In this document: piece by piece, positions 54,279-63,588 of the stretch | How positions within the stretch are numbered: position 1 is the first letter of the stretch | Layout: the number at the start of each line of letters is the position of its first letter | Assembly (NCBI GenBank): GCA_001604405.1 | Contig: LVBL01000014.1 | Location: 1-64,000 of the forward strand | Reading direction: 5' to 3' | Source of the DNA: Spirochaetales bacterium Spiro_10 | Lineage (GTDB): Bacteria; Spirochaetota; Spirochaetia; Treponematales; Treponemataceae | Length of the DNA stretch: 64,000 nt | Made by a program: the position numbers and the translations under genes | Notes under the pieces: model-generated | Seen by the model: only the letters and a program-made list of their open reading frames with translations | Told to the model about the DNA's origin: nothing | Databases searched by the model: none

Positions 54279-55739
54279 TCAGGCCCCGAAGGCCTCATGT
54301 ACGGTTTTCTCGTCGAGCCGCGGGCTCAAAAGGCTCACCAGCGGCACGACGACGAAGGGCACCACCATCGCGATGCTCGACGCGAGCGGCGAGTTGGCGG
54401 GGCCGAGAACGAAAAACAGCGTGATTGCCGTGCCGGATCCCGCGAAGAAGCCCGCGTAGGCCCCCGCCTTGGTCACCCGGCGCCAGAAGATGCCGAGGAT
54501 GTAGGGCGCCATGAAGGCCCCGGACAGAACGCCCCACGAGAGGGACATGAGCGTCACGATGAAGCCGACCTGCATCCTGGATATCACGTACGAACAGACG
54601 ATGAACACGCCCGACAGGACGCGGATCATCAGCAGGGACTGCTTCTCGGTGACCTCGGGATGGAGGTATCCCTTGTACAGGTCGATCGTGATGGCCGAGG
54701 AGGACACGAGGATCATCGACGACAGGGTCGACATCGACGCGGAGAGTACGAGAAGCATGATCACCGCGAGAAGAATCTCGGGCAGATGGGCCGTCAGAAG
54801 CGTCGGTATGATGAGGTCGTAATTCACGCCGCCCGAGGCGAGGCGCGGGACGGTGCCGGCGTCGAAGAAGACGTGGCCGAGGACGCCCGTGGAGTACGCC
54901 GCGACGCCGATGACGAGGGCGAACACCGTCGTGATGACCGCCGCCTTGCCGATCATCTTTTCGTCCTTGATCGAGTAGAACTTCTGCACCATCTGCGGAA
55001 GGCCCCAGGTACCGAAGCTCGTCATGAAGACGAGCGAGCCGATCGTGAGCCAGGACGGCTGCGACGCGGGGGGGACGTGTTCGGGGTAGCGGGTCGAGAC
55101 CGCGGCGATGGCCGAGCCCAGACCGCCTGCCTTCGAGACCATGATGGCGACCATGAGGGCGGCGCCCGCGAGCATGATGAAGCCCTGGATGAAGTCCGTC
55201 ATCGTCACGGCGAAATATCCGCCGAGGATGAGATAGAGGCCGGTGATGCCGACGAGCACGATGAGGGCGAAGTCGTAGGATATCCCGAAGGTGCTCTCAA
55301 AGAGATGGCCGAGGCCCTTGAATACGGAGGCCGAATACGGAAGAAGGAATACGAAGATGAGGACGGCCGATACCATCTTGAGATGGTTCGAGCCGTAGCG
55401 CGCCTCCAGAAACTCGGGCATCGTCATGACGCCGAGGCGCTGGGTCATCACGCGCGTGCGCTTTCCGAGAACGAGCCACGCGAGCATCGCGCCAAGGAAT
55501 GCGTTGCCGACGCCGATCAGGATGGCGCTGAAACCGAACTGCCAGCCCTGCCGGCCGGCGAAGCCGATGAAGATGACCGCCGAAAAATAGGTCGTTCCGT
55601 ACGCGAAGGCGGAAATCCAGGGGCCGAGCGTGCGTCCCCCGAGAAAGAAATCGTTCAGGGTCGAGGTTTTTTTCATTCCCCAGACGCCGACGGCTACCAT
55701 TACAAAGAGAAAAACGAGCAACAGGACGAGACTGTACAT
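54279..55739 (-). CDS. Sodium:solute symporter family transporter
   Basis: An SSS-family (SLC5-like) symporter, 486 residues, about thirteen membrane segments. The core motifs NDFFLGGRTLGPWISAFAYGTTYFSAVIFIG, GGYFAVTMTDFIQG and SASMSTLSSMILVSSSAITIDLYK (sodium site region) are clear. Substrate could be proline, pantothenate, or an organic acid; the neighbouring arylpyruvate genes suggest an acid or amino acid but do not show it. GAGGAG precedes the ATG, with a TATACT box about 35 nt upstream, so this gene has a normal leader. Confidence 0.93.
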   Translation of the reverse strand: MYSLVLLLVFLFVMVAVGVWGMKKTSTLNDFFLGGRTLGPWISAFAYGTTYFSAVIFIGFAGRQGWQFGFSAILIGVGNAFLGAMLAWLVLGKRTRVMTQRLGVMTMPEFLEARYGSNHLKMVSAVLIFVFLLPYSASVFKGLGHLFESTFGISYDFALIVLVGITGLYLILGGYFAVTMTDFIQGFIMLAGAALMVAIMVSKAGGLGSAIAAVSTRYPEHVPPASQPSWLTIGSLVFMTSFGTWGLPQMVQKFYSIKDEKMIGKAAVITTVFALVIGVAAYSTGVLGHVFFDAGTVPRLASGGVNYDLIIPTLLTAHLPEILLAVIMLLVLSASMSTLSSMILVSSSAITIDLYKGYLHPEVTEKQSLLMIRVLSGVFIVCSYVISRMQVGFIVTLMSLSWGVLSGAFMAPYILGIFWRRVTKAGAYAGFFAGSGTAITLFFVLGPANSPLASSIAMVVPFVVVPLVSLLSPRLDEKTVHEAFGA

Positions 55740-55812
55740 GCAGGACTCCTCGCGTTCGCGTATTTTGACGTCTCAGTATATACCAAAACACGCGGACGCG
55801 AAACCGGAAAAA

Positions 55813-57027
55813 CTACAGTCTGTACAGAAGTTCATCCACGAGCCGGGTGCCCGCGGCCTCTTTCCGCGCGGCGTCGAGGGCCATGGCCTCGGTTTTCGCC
55901 CTCGCGACGTGCGTAAACTCAGCGGTCAGGGTCTTTTTGTCCTGGAGGAAATCCCACACCGACACGGACACCGCGAGGGTGCAGGTCCACAGTCCGTCCT
56001 CGCCGGGCTCGAGCGAGTCGACCCTGGTCGTGCCGTAGATGAACCGCGCCACGCCGGAGCCGAACTGGGCGCGCGCGGCGCGAAGGAGGGCGGGCTCGTC
56101 CCCGGAGGCGAGCTGTTTGGGGAAATCCGCCATGCCGATCCTGCTGAAACCCCGTTGCACGAGCGGTTTCAGCAGGGCCGTGGCGGAGTCGTTCGCCGAG
56201 ACGATCGCGCCGCCGGTTTTGTTGAAGTCGAGGATGGAGATCGTAGTCGGCACGCGCTTGGCGGAGGTTTGCACGTTATGCGGCAGGGACGCGGAAAGCT
56301 CCCCGCGCGCGTTGCGCTCGCGGAGTTCCTTTCTGAGGAATTCGTCGGCCGTGCCGAAGTCGGGGGTCACGACGACGGCGCCCTTGCCGGCGCGGGCGGG
56401 GACCGGGGCCGCGAGTGACACGAGCCCGTTTTGGTCGGATATCCTCGTTTCAGAGAGGGTCAAGGGAGCGCCCGACTCGTCAACTCCCGGATACGCGACG
56501 AGACAGGGGAATCCGGCGACCGGCCGTGCGCCCGAAGGCGTCGTGACGGTTACGGTGAAGGAAAAGGGCGTCGGGAACGCGGTCCCGGCCGTCGTGTCGC
56601 GCGGGGCGGTCTTCGGCGCGAACGCCAGCGAGTCAAGGGCGGCCGAAACCTTCTTTCTCAAACCCGCAAGACGGGACGATGAGGAGGAAGCGCCCGAGAG
56701 AAGCGTTGACGCCTCGTTGTACGCCGAGAAGGCGGCGGTATAGTCACCCTTGGCTATGGCCTCGTCCATCTCGTCCTCGAGGATGTCCGCCTTCGCGAGG
56801 GCCTCGCTCGATTTGAGCTTCCGTATCGCGGCCGGGGGAGCGGCCTTGTCGGCGGCGGGAGAGGTCTCGGCGGCGCCGGTTTCGGATGAGCCGGAATACC
56901 GGGAAACGGCCCCGACACCCGAGAAATTGAGGGAAGACGCGGCGCCGCTCGCGGGGGCACCGGCGCAGGAAACGATAAAAATGCCACAGGCCAGTACGCC
57001 CGCGCACAGGGAAAAACGACGACTCAT
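55813..57027 (-). CDS. Lipoprotein with LPP20-like tail
   Basis: A 404-residue lipoprotein (lipobox IVSC at about residue 20). A low-complexity Ala/Ser/Gly linker follows, then a helical part (about 65-130), a beta-rich region with a transthyretin-like or Ig-like strand order (FTVTVTTPSGARPVAGFPCLV), and a C-terminal domain like that of secreted stress/LPP20 lipoproteins (SISILDFNKTGGAIVS; AKTEAMALDAARKEAAGTRLVDELLYRL). Function unknown. The start at 57027 is chosen by its signal peptide and GAGGTAATC upstream; a longer frame to 57162 is not supported. Divergent from alanine racemase. Confidence 0.8.
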   Translation of the reverse strand: MSRRFSLCAGVLACGIFIVSCAGAPASGAASSLNFSGVGAVSRYSGSSETGAAETSPAADKAAPPAAIRKLKSSEALAKADILEDEMDEAIAKGDYTAAFSAYNEASTLLSGASSSSSRLAGLRKKVSAALDSLAFAPKTAPRDTTAGTAFPTPFSFTVTVTTPSGARPVAGFPCLVAYPGVDESGAPLTLSETRISDQNGLVSLAAPVPARAGKGAVVVTPDFGTADEFLRKELRERNARGELSASLPHNVQTSAKRVPTTISILDFNKTGGAIVSANDSATALLKPLVQRGFSRIGMADFPKQLASGDEPALLRAARAQFGSGVARFIYGTTRVDSLEPGEDGLWTCTLAVSVSVWDFLQDKKTLTAEFTHVARAKTEAMALDAARKEAAGTRLVDELLYRL

Positions 57028-57101
57028 TGTGATTACCTCATGACTTTTTGTTGGCTCCATCGTAGCATGGAAACAACTTGATTTCCAGCGGGTTTCACGC
57101 C

Positions 57102-57130
57102 TTGCGCGGAAGTTGTCAGGGGGATACAAT
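57102..57130 (+). promoter_or_regulatory. Leaderless promoter of alr
   Basis: TTGCGC (57102-57107), a 17-bp spacer and TACAAT (57125-57130), with the ATG only 5 nt later and no Shine-Dalgarno site. Confidence 0.65.
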
Positions 57131-57135
57131 ACCGC

Positions 57136-58260
57136 ATGCGCGCGACAAGGGCAATCGTACATCTCGAGAATCTTGCGTATAACCTTGCAAACATCGCCGG
57201 ACTGCTTCCCGACCGTACATCAGTCTGCGTCCCGGTCAAGGCGGACGCCTACGGGCACGGGGCCCTGCCCGTCTCGAGGGCGGCGCTTTCGCTCGGCGCG
57301 TCGCACCTCGCCGTCGCCACGGTCGGCGAGGGAATCGAGCTCCGCGCCGCGGGGATCGAGGCCCCGATACTCCTCCTCGGCATCCCGCATCCCGACGAAC
57401 TCGGCGAGCTCGCGACGGCGGCCCTCGAGGCCTTCGTGACGGACGCGGAATACGCCGAATCGCTCGCGCGCGCGGCCCGGAAGGCCGGCGTGACGGCGCG
57501 CGTCCACCTCAAGATCGACAGCGGCATGGGCCGGATCGGCTGTTCGTGCGAGGAGGCCGCGGCCCTCGCGGGGATCGTCTCCGAAACGGAGGGCCTTGCC
57601 CTCGCCGGGGTCGCGACGCATCTGCCCGTCGCGGACTCGCGGGCGGACGGCGACATGGCGTACACGGAACGCCAGATCGGGCGGTTTCTCGGCGCGGTCG
57701 AGTCCGTCAGGAAGGCCGGCATCGATCCGGGTATCGTGCACGCGGCGAACTCGGGCGGCATCCTGCAGCACCCGTCCTCCCATCTCGACATGGTCCGGCC
57801 CGGAATCATCTCGTACGGCTACCTTCCCGACCCCGCGCTCGCGGGCTTCATCGACCTCAAGCCGGTGATGGAACTCGAGACCGCGATCGCGGCAATCAGG
57901 TCCGTAAAGGCGGGAACCTCCGTCTCCTACGGCAGGACGTGGACGGCGGAACGCGACACGGTCATCGCGACTATACCCGTCGGCTACGGCGACGGCCTTC
58001 CGAGACGCGCGTCGCCGGGACTCACGGTCGGCATCGGAGGAACGGCGTACCCAGTGGTCGGCCGGATTTGCATGGACCAGTGCATGGTGGACCTCGGGCC
58101 CGGGTCTGCCGTACGCCGCTGGGACCGGGTAACCGTCTTCGGCCCCGCGCCCGCGCCGAACAGCGCCGCCGACGTCGCCTCGTTCGCCGGCACGATCCCC
58201 TACGAGATCACCTGCAACGTCAACAAGCGCGTGCCGAGGGTTTACGTCGGGATCAAGTGA
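57136..58260 (+). CDS. alr: Alanine racemase
   Basis: PLP enzyme that makes D-alanine for peptidoglycan, 374 residues. PLP-binding Lys35 is in VKADAYGHG and the second catalytic base Tyr265 is in SVSYGRTW; GYGDGLPRR and the Met/Cys site VVGRICMDQCMVDLG are present. Family length is complete. The gene lacks a Shine-Dalgarno sequence. It ends 39 nt before the ODP sensor gene, which has its own promoter, so the two are likely independent. Confidence 0.96.
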   Translation: MRATRAIVHLENLAYNLANIAGLLPDRTSVCVPVKADAYGHGALPVSRAALSLGASHLAVATVGEGIELRAAGIEAPILLLGIPHPDELGELATAALEAFVTDAEYAESLARAARKAGVTARVHLKIDSGMGRIGCSCEEAAALAGIVSETEGLALAGVATHLPVADSRADGDMAYTERQIGRFLGAVESVRKAGIDPGIVHAANSGGILQHPSSHLDMVRPGIISYGYLPDPALAGFIDLKPVMELETAIAAIRSVKAGTSVSYGRTWTAERDTVIATIPVGYGDGLPRRASPGLTVGIGGTAYPVVGRICMDQCMVDLGPGSAVRRWDRVTVFGPAPAPNSAADVASFAGTIPYEITCNVNKRVPRVYVGIK

Positions 58261-58263
58261 CTT

Positions 58264-58292
58264 TTGCAATTCCGGCTCAGCCGCATTATGCT
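58264..58292 (+). promoter_or_regulatory. Leaderless promoter of the ODP sensor operon
   Basis: TTGCAA (58264-58269), a 17-bp spacer and TATGCT (58287-58292), then 7 nt to the ATG at 58300. This decides the start codon against an upstream one at 58264, which lies in the -35 box. Confidence 0.65.
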
Positions 58293-58299
58293 TGAGCCA

Positions 58300-60072
58300 A
58301 TGGACGACACGAAGGCTATAAGCGGCGGGAATCCGCCCGTGCGACTCGCAGAGGGCGTATATTGGGTGGGACACCGGTTCGCGGAGGGGAAGACCCCCTA
58401 CTCGGCCGAGATCCCGATGGATTGCAACCCCTACCTTATCGTGGACGGCGACGAGGCCGTGCTCGTCGACCCCGGATCGCCGATCGATTTCGATTTTGTG
58501 CTCCGCTCCGTATCATCCCTGGTCCAGCCCGACGCGATCTCCCTCATAGTGGCCCATCACCAGGATCCCGACATCTGCGCCGCCTTGCCCCTGCTCGCCA
58601 AGGCGGGCATAACCGCCCCCGTGGCAATGCACTGGAGGGCGTCGTTGCTCGCGCGCCATTACGGCTCGCCGCATGAGTTCTACGTCGTGAACGAACGGGG
58701 CTGGGAATGGCGGTTCCGATCGGGAAGGATACTGAGATTCCTGCCGGCGCCCTATTGCCATTGCGCCGGCTGTATCATGACCTGGGACGCGACGAGCCAC
58801 ACACTCTTCTCGAGCGATGTCTTCGGCTCGATCATCCACTCGCCCGACCTGTTCGCGGGGCCCGACTACGACTCCGGCATGCGCGCCTTTCACGAGCACT
58901 ACATGCCGTCGAGAGAGGTTCTCGCGCCGGTTATGGAATCACTTCTGCCGCTCGACATAGCGACCATCGCGCCCCAACACGGATGCGTCATTGCCGACGA
59001 CATCCGGAAGCGAATACTGGCCCTTCGCGAGCTTGAATGCGGCACCTTTATAGACTCGATCGGGGAGGAATACCCGGCAAGAGCGTTTTCTCCGGCGGCG
59101 GTCGCGGCGGGACCCTCGGCGGCATCTCGCCGCTCGACGGACACGGCCGTCACCGGGATACGGAGGAATGATCCCCCAAAGAGGGAATCAATCGAGTCGA
59201 AAGCGGGACTTCTGGACGCGAGCGCCTTCCGGGACCGTCTTGCCGCGGCGCTTTCCGGCGGGGAGACGGACAAACCGGGGGTGCTCTATTTCTCCGTCGA
59301 CAACCTCGAGGAGATCAATCAGTTGTACGGAAGGCCTGCCGGCGACGAGGCGCTCGCGGCGCTCGCGTATATCATCCGGAACAGCGCGCACCAAGGGGAC
59401 GACTGGTCGTACTACATGCTCGACCGGCCGTATATCGCATGCGTGGCAGAGGGCATCACGCCCGCCGAGGCGCGCGCGATGGCGGAGCGCGTCAGGAACC
59501 ACGCGGCGAGTTCCGTCTACGGAGAGGAGGAACTCACCGTATCGGTCGCGATACTTCACTCCGCGGAGTTCGGAACGGGCGACGCCGACACGCCGGACGG
59601 CATCGACAGGGCGCTGCTCGCGCGCCTTTTCAGGGCGAAAAAAACCAGGTCTGGCGGCATATGCGACCGCGTCGGGAACGGGGACGCGGATCTCTACCTG
59701 AGAAAGAAGATACTTCTCATCGAGCCGGATGACGCGTACGTACGGTTCCTCTCCCCCTTCTTCGAGTCCCGCGGGTATTTTCTCATGACCATGCGCGACG
59801 GGTCCGATGCCACTTCGAACGCCGACCAGCAGAGGCCCGACCTGATAATCGCCGAGGCCATGGCGCCCAGAGTCAGCGGCTTCGACCTTCGCGAGCGGAT
59901 GATCGCCTCGGGCGAGGGCCGCGACATTCCCTTCATACTCGTGTCGCGCCGAAAGGACGAGACTTTTATCAGGAGGGCAATCGATCTCGGAATCGTGCAT
60001 TTCCTCAAAAAGCCCTTTTCAAAAACCGAACTGCTCGGGCTTGTCGACAACCTCCTCGGGACCGTCACATGA
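58300..60072 (+). CDS. ODP-type di-iron sensor with degenerate GGDEF and pseudo-receiver
   Basis: A 590-residue multidomain sensor. Residues 20-255 form a flavodiiron/ODP-type beta-lactamase domain: HHQDPD (His86-Asp91) at the metal site, His154 (YCHC), Asp173 (SSDVFG) and His227 (APQHG); there is no flavodoxin domain, so sensing rather than O2 reduction is likely. Residues about 310-450 resemble a GGDEF domain (YFSVDNLEEINQLYG, AMAERVRNHAAS, LTVSVAILHS) but lack the GGDEF catalytic loop. Residues 466-590 are a receiver fold whose phosphorylated Asp is Glu519 (IIAEAMAP), with Lys571 kept. Its stop overlaps the glycosyltransferase start (ATGA). Likely an oxygen- or redox-controlled regulator of that enzyme (inference). 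Confidence 0.82.
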   Translation: MDDTKAISGGNPPVRLAEGVYWVGHRFAEGKTPYSAEIPMDCNPYLIVDGDEAVLVDPGSPIDFDFVLRSVSSLVQPDAISLIVAHHQDPDICAALPLLAKAGITAPVAMHWRASLLARHYGSPHEFYVVNERGWEWRFRSGRILRFLPAPYCHCAGCIMTWDATSHTLFSSDVFGSIIHSPDLFAGPDYDSGMRAFHEHYMPSREVLAPVMESLLPLDIATIAPQHGCVIADDIRKRILALRELECGTFIDSIGEEYPARAFSPAAVAAGPSAASRRSTDTAVTGIRRNDPPKRESIESKAGLLDASAFRDRLAAALSGGETDKPGVLYFSVDNLEEINQLYGRPAGDEALAALAYIIRNSAHQGDDWSYYMLDRPYIACVAEGITPAEARAMAERVRNHAASSVYGEEELTVSVAILHSAEFGTGDADTPDGIDRALLARLFRAKKTRSGGICDRVGNGDADLYLRKKILLIEPDDAYVRFLSPFFESRGYFLMTMRDGSDATSNADQQRPDLIIAEAMAPRVSGFDLRERMIASGEGRDIPFILVSRRKDETFIRRAIDLGIVHFLKKPFSKTELLGLVDNLLGTVT

Positions 60073-62888
60073 GAGCATCGCGCGAGCGCAAGGCGAACAG
60101 CCGTCTGACCGCCGCAATGGAAGGCACGCTCGCGTCGCAGGACGCGCCGCGGGGCGAAAAGGACATCATCGCCTTTCTCGACGCGTGGGTATCGCTCAAC
60201 CAGTCGGTGCGACCGTCGACGGAAGAACGGGAACGAGTCTCCGCTCTCCTCACCCGCCTGCGAACGGACGTTCGCCTCATACGGGAGCTGTCGGCGCGCG
60301 ATCCCTATCGCCGTTCGCGCGCCGCGAGATACCTCGGTTACGTGGCGACGGAACGCTCCGAGCGCGCCGTCGCGCTCGCGCTCAGGCAGGAAACGGACGA
60401 GTCGGCGATGCTGTTTCTGGTGCACGCGCTCGCGAATCTCGAGGAGAGCGCGGCCCTTCCCGACATCATCGACAGTCTGTACGGACGCTCGACGCCCTTC
60501 ATCATGCGCGTCGCGGGACTTCTGCTCGGCTTCCAGTCGTCGTTCATCGCGCTTTTCCCCGAACTCGAGGCAAGACGCGAACGCGAGATCGTCGAACTGC
60601 TCGTCGAGTACTCCAGGCTGGCCCACACCAAGTCGTTTTATCCCTACCTGCTGGCCCTGTTTCGCGAGGAGGCGACCGGTGAGGGGATACGGCGAAAGGC
60701 CTTCGACTGCCTCGTGGAATACTACCCCTTCGCACTGAACCCCGCCGACCATCTGAAGAATGACGACCCGGAGATAGCGAGACGCGCGTGTCTGGCACTC
60801 GGCGAAAGGCCGGGCACCGCAAACGCGCGCATACTCCTGTCGCTCGCAAGGAACGGAACCGAAGCGGACCGCGTCAATACGGCCGCCGGTCTCGCGGGGA
60901 TGATAGCGCGATCCCCGCGCGTGTTCCTGTATCTCGTTTCCGTCTTGCGCGACGACATCAACGGTCCCGATTCCCCGGTGTTGTGCGACGTGCTCTCGGG
61001 AAGAATCGACTACTTTCTCCTGAAGAACGACACGGGCCACGTCTCCGTTACCGGGCGCATCGTGAAAAACGCGCTCTTGCGCGGCAGAGTGAGCGACCTC
61101 ATCTCCTTTCTCAACAAGAACCGCGACCTCATGGTCGAGGACAGACTGGTCCGCGCGCTTCGTTCCGGAATCACGGAGGTCACCCTTGGCCTCGGCGAGC
61201 TGAGGACGTACCTCAATCCCCGCATCCTGCAAAAGCTGGGACTGTCGCAGCTTCCGGTGCCGAACGCGCGAGTCGGCCAGAAAAAGAACGCGGCGGCCCG
61301 AGCCCCCCTCGTCGCTCTTCTCACGGCGGCGCTCGGGGCGTTTCCCGTCACGGTTCTCGTATTCATCCTTGCCACCGCGGAACGCAGCGTTACCCGGTCT
61401 TTTCGAATCGCGACAAACGCCTTCCTGTCGGCCTTTGGATGGTACACGCTCGCGACGCTGGTCATCGGACTTACGCTCGCCGGCCTTGCGTGGTTCGAAT
61501 CCTCCCGCCAGCGCGGGCGATACGTGATCAAGGACGCGTCGCTCCTCTTCAGCCGGAACGTGCTGCCCCCGATCACGATAATAGCGCCCGCGTACAACGA
61601 GGCGGTCGGCATAGTGGAAAGCGTCGAGTCGCTTCTCAACGTGAACTACCCGGACTTTGAAATCGTCGTGGTGAACGACGGATCGCGCGACGCGACCCTT
61701 GCCGTGTTGATCGACCGGTTCCGGCTCGAAAGAACGGACGGCGACTACCGGGAGACCCTCAGGACGCAGCCTGTCAGGGGCATATACAAAAACCCGAAAA
61801 TCAGGGAACTCACCGTAATAGACAAAGTGAACGGCGGGAAGGCGGACTCGCTTAACGTCGGCATCAACGCCGCCTCCGGGGAATACGTTCTCGCCATCGA
61901 CTCGGACAGCGTACTCGAGCGCGACGCCCTGCTCGCCCTGACCTCGGCATTTCTCGACTCGAACGAACCCGTGGTCGCGACGGGGGGGAATATCATGCCG
62001 GCGAACGGCTGTTCCATGGACCGCGGGCAGCTCGTCGAGAAAAGGACGCCGAAAAGCCCGATTCCCGCGTTCCAGACGATCGAGTACCTGCGCGCCTTCA
62101 TGACGGGCAGACTCGGCTGGTCCCGGCTCGGGACTCTCATGATAATCTCAGGCGCCTTCGGCGTCTTCCGGAAAGAGGAAGTTCTGGCGATCAACGGTTA
62201 CCTGACGAGCCGGGAGAAGTACGAGACGGATACGGTAGGCGAGGACATGGAGTTGGTGATCCGGATCGAACGGAGCATGCGCGAAGCGGGAAGGCCCCAT
62301 CGGATCACCTATAATTGCATGGCGAATTGCTGGACCGAAGTACCTTCGAACTTCGCCGTTCTCAGGCGCCAGAGGGAACGGTGGCAACGGGGCCTTCTTG
62401 AGATACTTTCCTTTCACAGAAAGATGATCGGCAATCCGAAATACGGGACATACGGTCTCGTTGGGTTTCCGTATTTCCTGGTATTCGAGGTTGCCGGTCC
62501 CTGGCTCGAGCTCGTCGGCTTCATTGTCTTCGCGGTCTCTCTCGCGACGGGTACGATCGACGCGTCCGTGCTTCGTTTCATCGTGGGCGTCAACCTGGGG
62601 CACGGCCTCATGCTGTCGGCCCTCGCGATTCTTATCAACGAACGGAACGGCCACGTGTTCCCGTTGATCGACCGGCTCGGGCTCATGATCGCCGCGCTGG
62701 GCGAGCAGGCGGGTTTCCGTCAGCTGGTTTCACTGTTCAGGGTCTCCGGATATATCGGAATGATTCGCGGAATAACAGAATGGGGAACGATGACGAGACG
62801 CGGATTCAGGAAGGCGTCAAAGGGGAAGACACATGACAATGCGAAAGCGAACGGGCTGGATCGCCCTCGTGGCGCTCATCGCGGCTAG
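60069..62888 (+). CDS. HEAT-repeat fused processive GT2 polysaccharide synthase
   Basis: A 939-residue membrane protein. Residues 1-400 are helical with HEAT-type repeats (RRSRAARYLGYVATERSERAV, ESAMLFLVHALANLEESAALPDIID). Two membrane helices (about 414-437, 455-480) precede a processive family 2 glycosyltransferase: NDGS with Asp537, Asp611/Asp613 in IDSDS, Glu725-Asp726 in GEDME, and QRERW at 768-772, which are the D,D,D,QxxRW residues of PgaC, NodC and BcsA. More membrane helices follow (about 795-900). No PilZ domain. It should polymerise and export a sugar chain; sugar unknown. Coupled to the sensor upstream and overlapping the barrel gene by 56 nt. Confidence 0.88.
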   Translation: MRASRERKANSRLTAAMEGTLASQDAPRGEKDIIAFLDAWVSLNQSVRPSTEERERVSALLTRLRTDVRLIRELSARDPYRRSRAARYLGYVATERSERAVALALRQETDESAMLFLVHALANLEESAALPDIIDSLYGRSTPFIMRVAGLLLGFQSSFIALFPELEARREREIVELLVEYSRLAHTKSFYPYLLALFREEATGEGIRRKAFDCLVEYYPFALNPADHLKNDDPEIARRACLALGERPGTANARILLSLARNGTEADRVNTAAGLAGMIARSPRVFLYLVSVLRDDINGPDSPVLCDVLSGRIDYFLLKNDTGHVSVTGRIVKNALLRGRVSDLISFLNKNRDLMVEDRLVRALRSGITEVTLGLGELRTYLNPRILQKLGLSQLPVPNARVGQKKNAAARAPLVALLTAALGAFPVTVLVFILATAERSVTRSFRIATNAFLSAFGWYTLATLVIGLTLAGLAWFESSRQRGRYVIKDASLLFSRNVLPPITIIAPAYNEAVGIVESVESLLNVNYPDFEIVVVNDGSRDATLAVLIDRFRLERTDGDYRETLRTQPVRGIYKNPKIRELTVIDKVNGGKADSLNVGINAASGEYVLAIDSDSVLERDALLALTSAFLDSNEPVVATGGNIMPANGCSMDRGQLVEKRTPKSPIPAFQTIEYLRAFMTGRLGWSRLGTLMIISGAFGVFRKEEVLAINGYLTSREKYETDTVGEDMELVIRIERSMREAGRPHRITYNCMANCWTEVPSNFAVLRRQRERWQRGLLEILSFHRKMIGNPKYGTYGLVGFPYFLVFEVAGPWLELVGFIVFAVSLATGTIDASVLRFIVGVNLGHGLMLSALAILINERNGHVFPLIDRLGLMIAALGEQAGFRQLVSLFRVSGYIGMIRGITEWGTMTRRGFRKASKGKTHDNAKANGLDRPRGAHRG

Positions 62889-63588
62889 CGCGATAGTGTC
62901 CGCGGAGGACGCGAACTTCAGAAACATCCTCGAGATCGACGCGGTCATAACAGGATCTGACGAGTATTTCGTGCGAACGGAAAACGTACTCATATGGAAA
63001 CGTTCGCCGCGTTTTCTTCCGACCTTCAGGGTCACGGGAACGACAAACAGAGACGAAAGCAGGCTGTTGGCGCAACCAGGCTTCGTATGGGTCTTCAAGG
63101 AGGGCGTATATGCGGACGTTTCCTACGGCGTATCCACGAACGGGAACCTTGAGCCGGGGCAGGAAGGCTTCGCCGAGATCACCCGGGAAACGGACGAGAC
63201 GGTGATGAGCGCGCGATTCAAGGCGGGATACCTCCATGAAAACCGGCTCTTCTACATGATACCGGACGCGTCGTTCAAGCGGTACTTCACCGAGCTCTAC
63301 GCCCTGAGGGCGAAGTACTTCTTCGGGTTCAATACGGACGATTTCCGCTCTCACTCCCTAGAGCTGAGCAACGACTTCGCCATATCGAAACGAATCACGT
63401 TGTCGGGCATCGGAGTGGGAACGTGGGAACGGTACGGCTACGGCGACGAATGGCTCTGGGGCGCGGGGGTGAAGGCCCATGCGACAATAACCGAACGCGT
63501 CAAGCTGAGGTATCTGCTGCAGTACAACACCCTCGCGCGCGACCGGTGGGGTATCGAGAACGCAATCACGCTCGACGTGAAATTCTAG
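62833..63588 (+). CDS. Outer-membrane beta-barrel protein, YaiO-like
   Basis: A 251-residue exported protein: signal peptide at residues 1-24 (cut near VSAED), then about ten to twelve amphipathic strands and a C-terminal Phe (AITLDVKF), the classical outer-membrane protein ending. Strand pattern and size resemble YaiO-type barrels found near polysaccharide synthases. It starts inside the glycosyltransferase gene with AAGGGGAAG upstream. A role as the outer-membrane exit or anchoring partner of the polymer is inference. The stop overlaps a convergent gene by 4 nt. Confidence 0.78.
   Translation: MTMRKRTGWIALVALIAASAIVSAEDANFRNILEIDAVITGSDEYFVRTENVLIWKRSPRFLPTFRVTGTTNRDESRLLAQPGFVWVFKEGVYADVSYGVSTNGNLEPGQEGFAEITRETDETVMSARFKAGYLHENRLFYMIPDASFKRYFTELYALRAKYFFGFNTDDFRSHSLELSNDFAISKRITLSGIGVGTWERYGYGDEWLWGAGVKAHATITERVKLRYLLQYNTLARDRWGIENAITLDVKF

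Noticed and set aside
52230-55916. A 1228-codon plus-strand open frame antisense to iorA, pepF and the symporter
   Set aside because: It is Arg/Asp/Glu/Gly/His-rich low-quality sequence, as expected from the antisense of GC-rich genes, and the minus-strand genes have full family motifs.
59280-59600. Active diguanylate cyclase
   Set aside because: The GGDEF-like domain lacks the GGDEF/GGEEF loop, so c-di-GMP synthesis is not expected.
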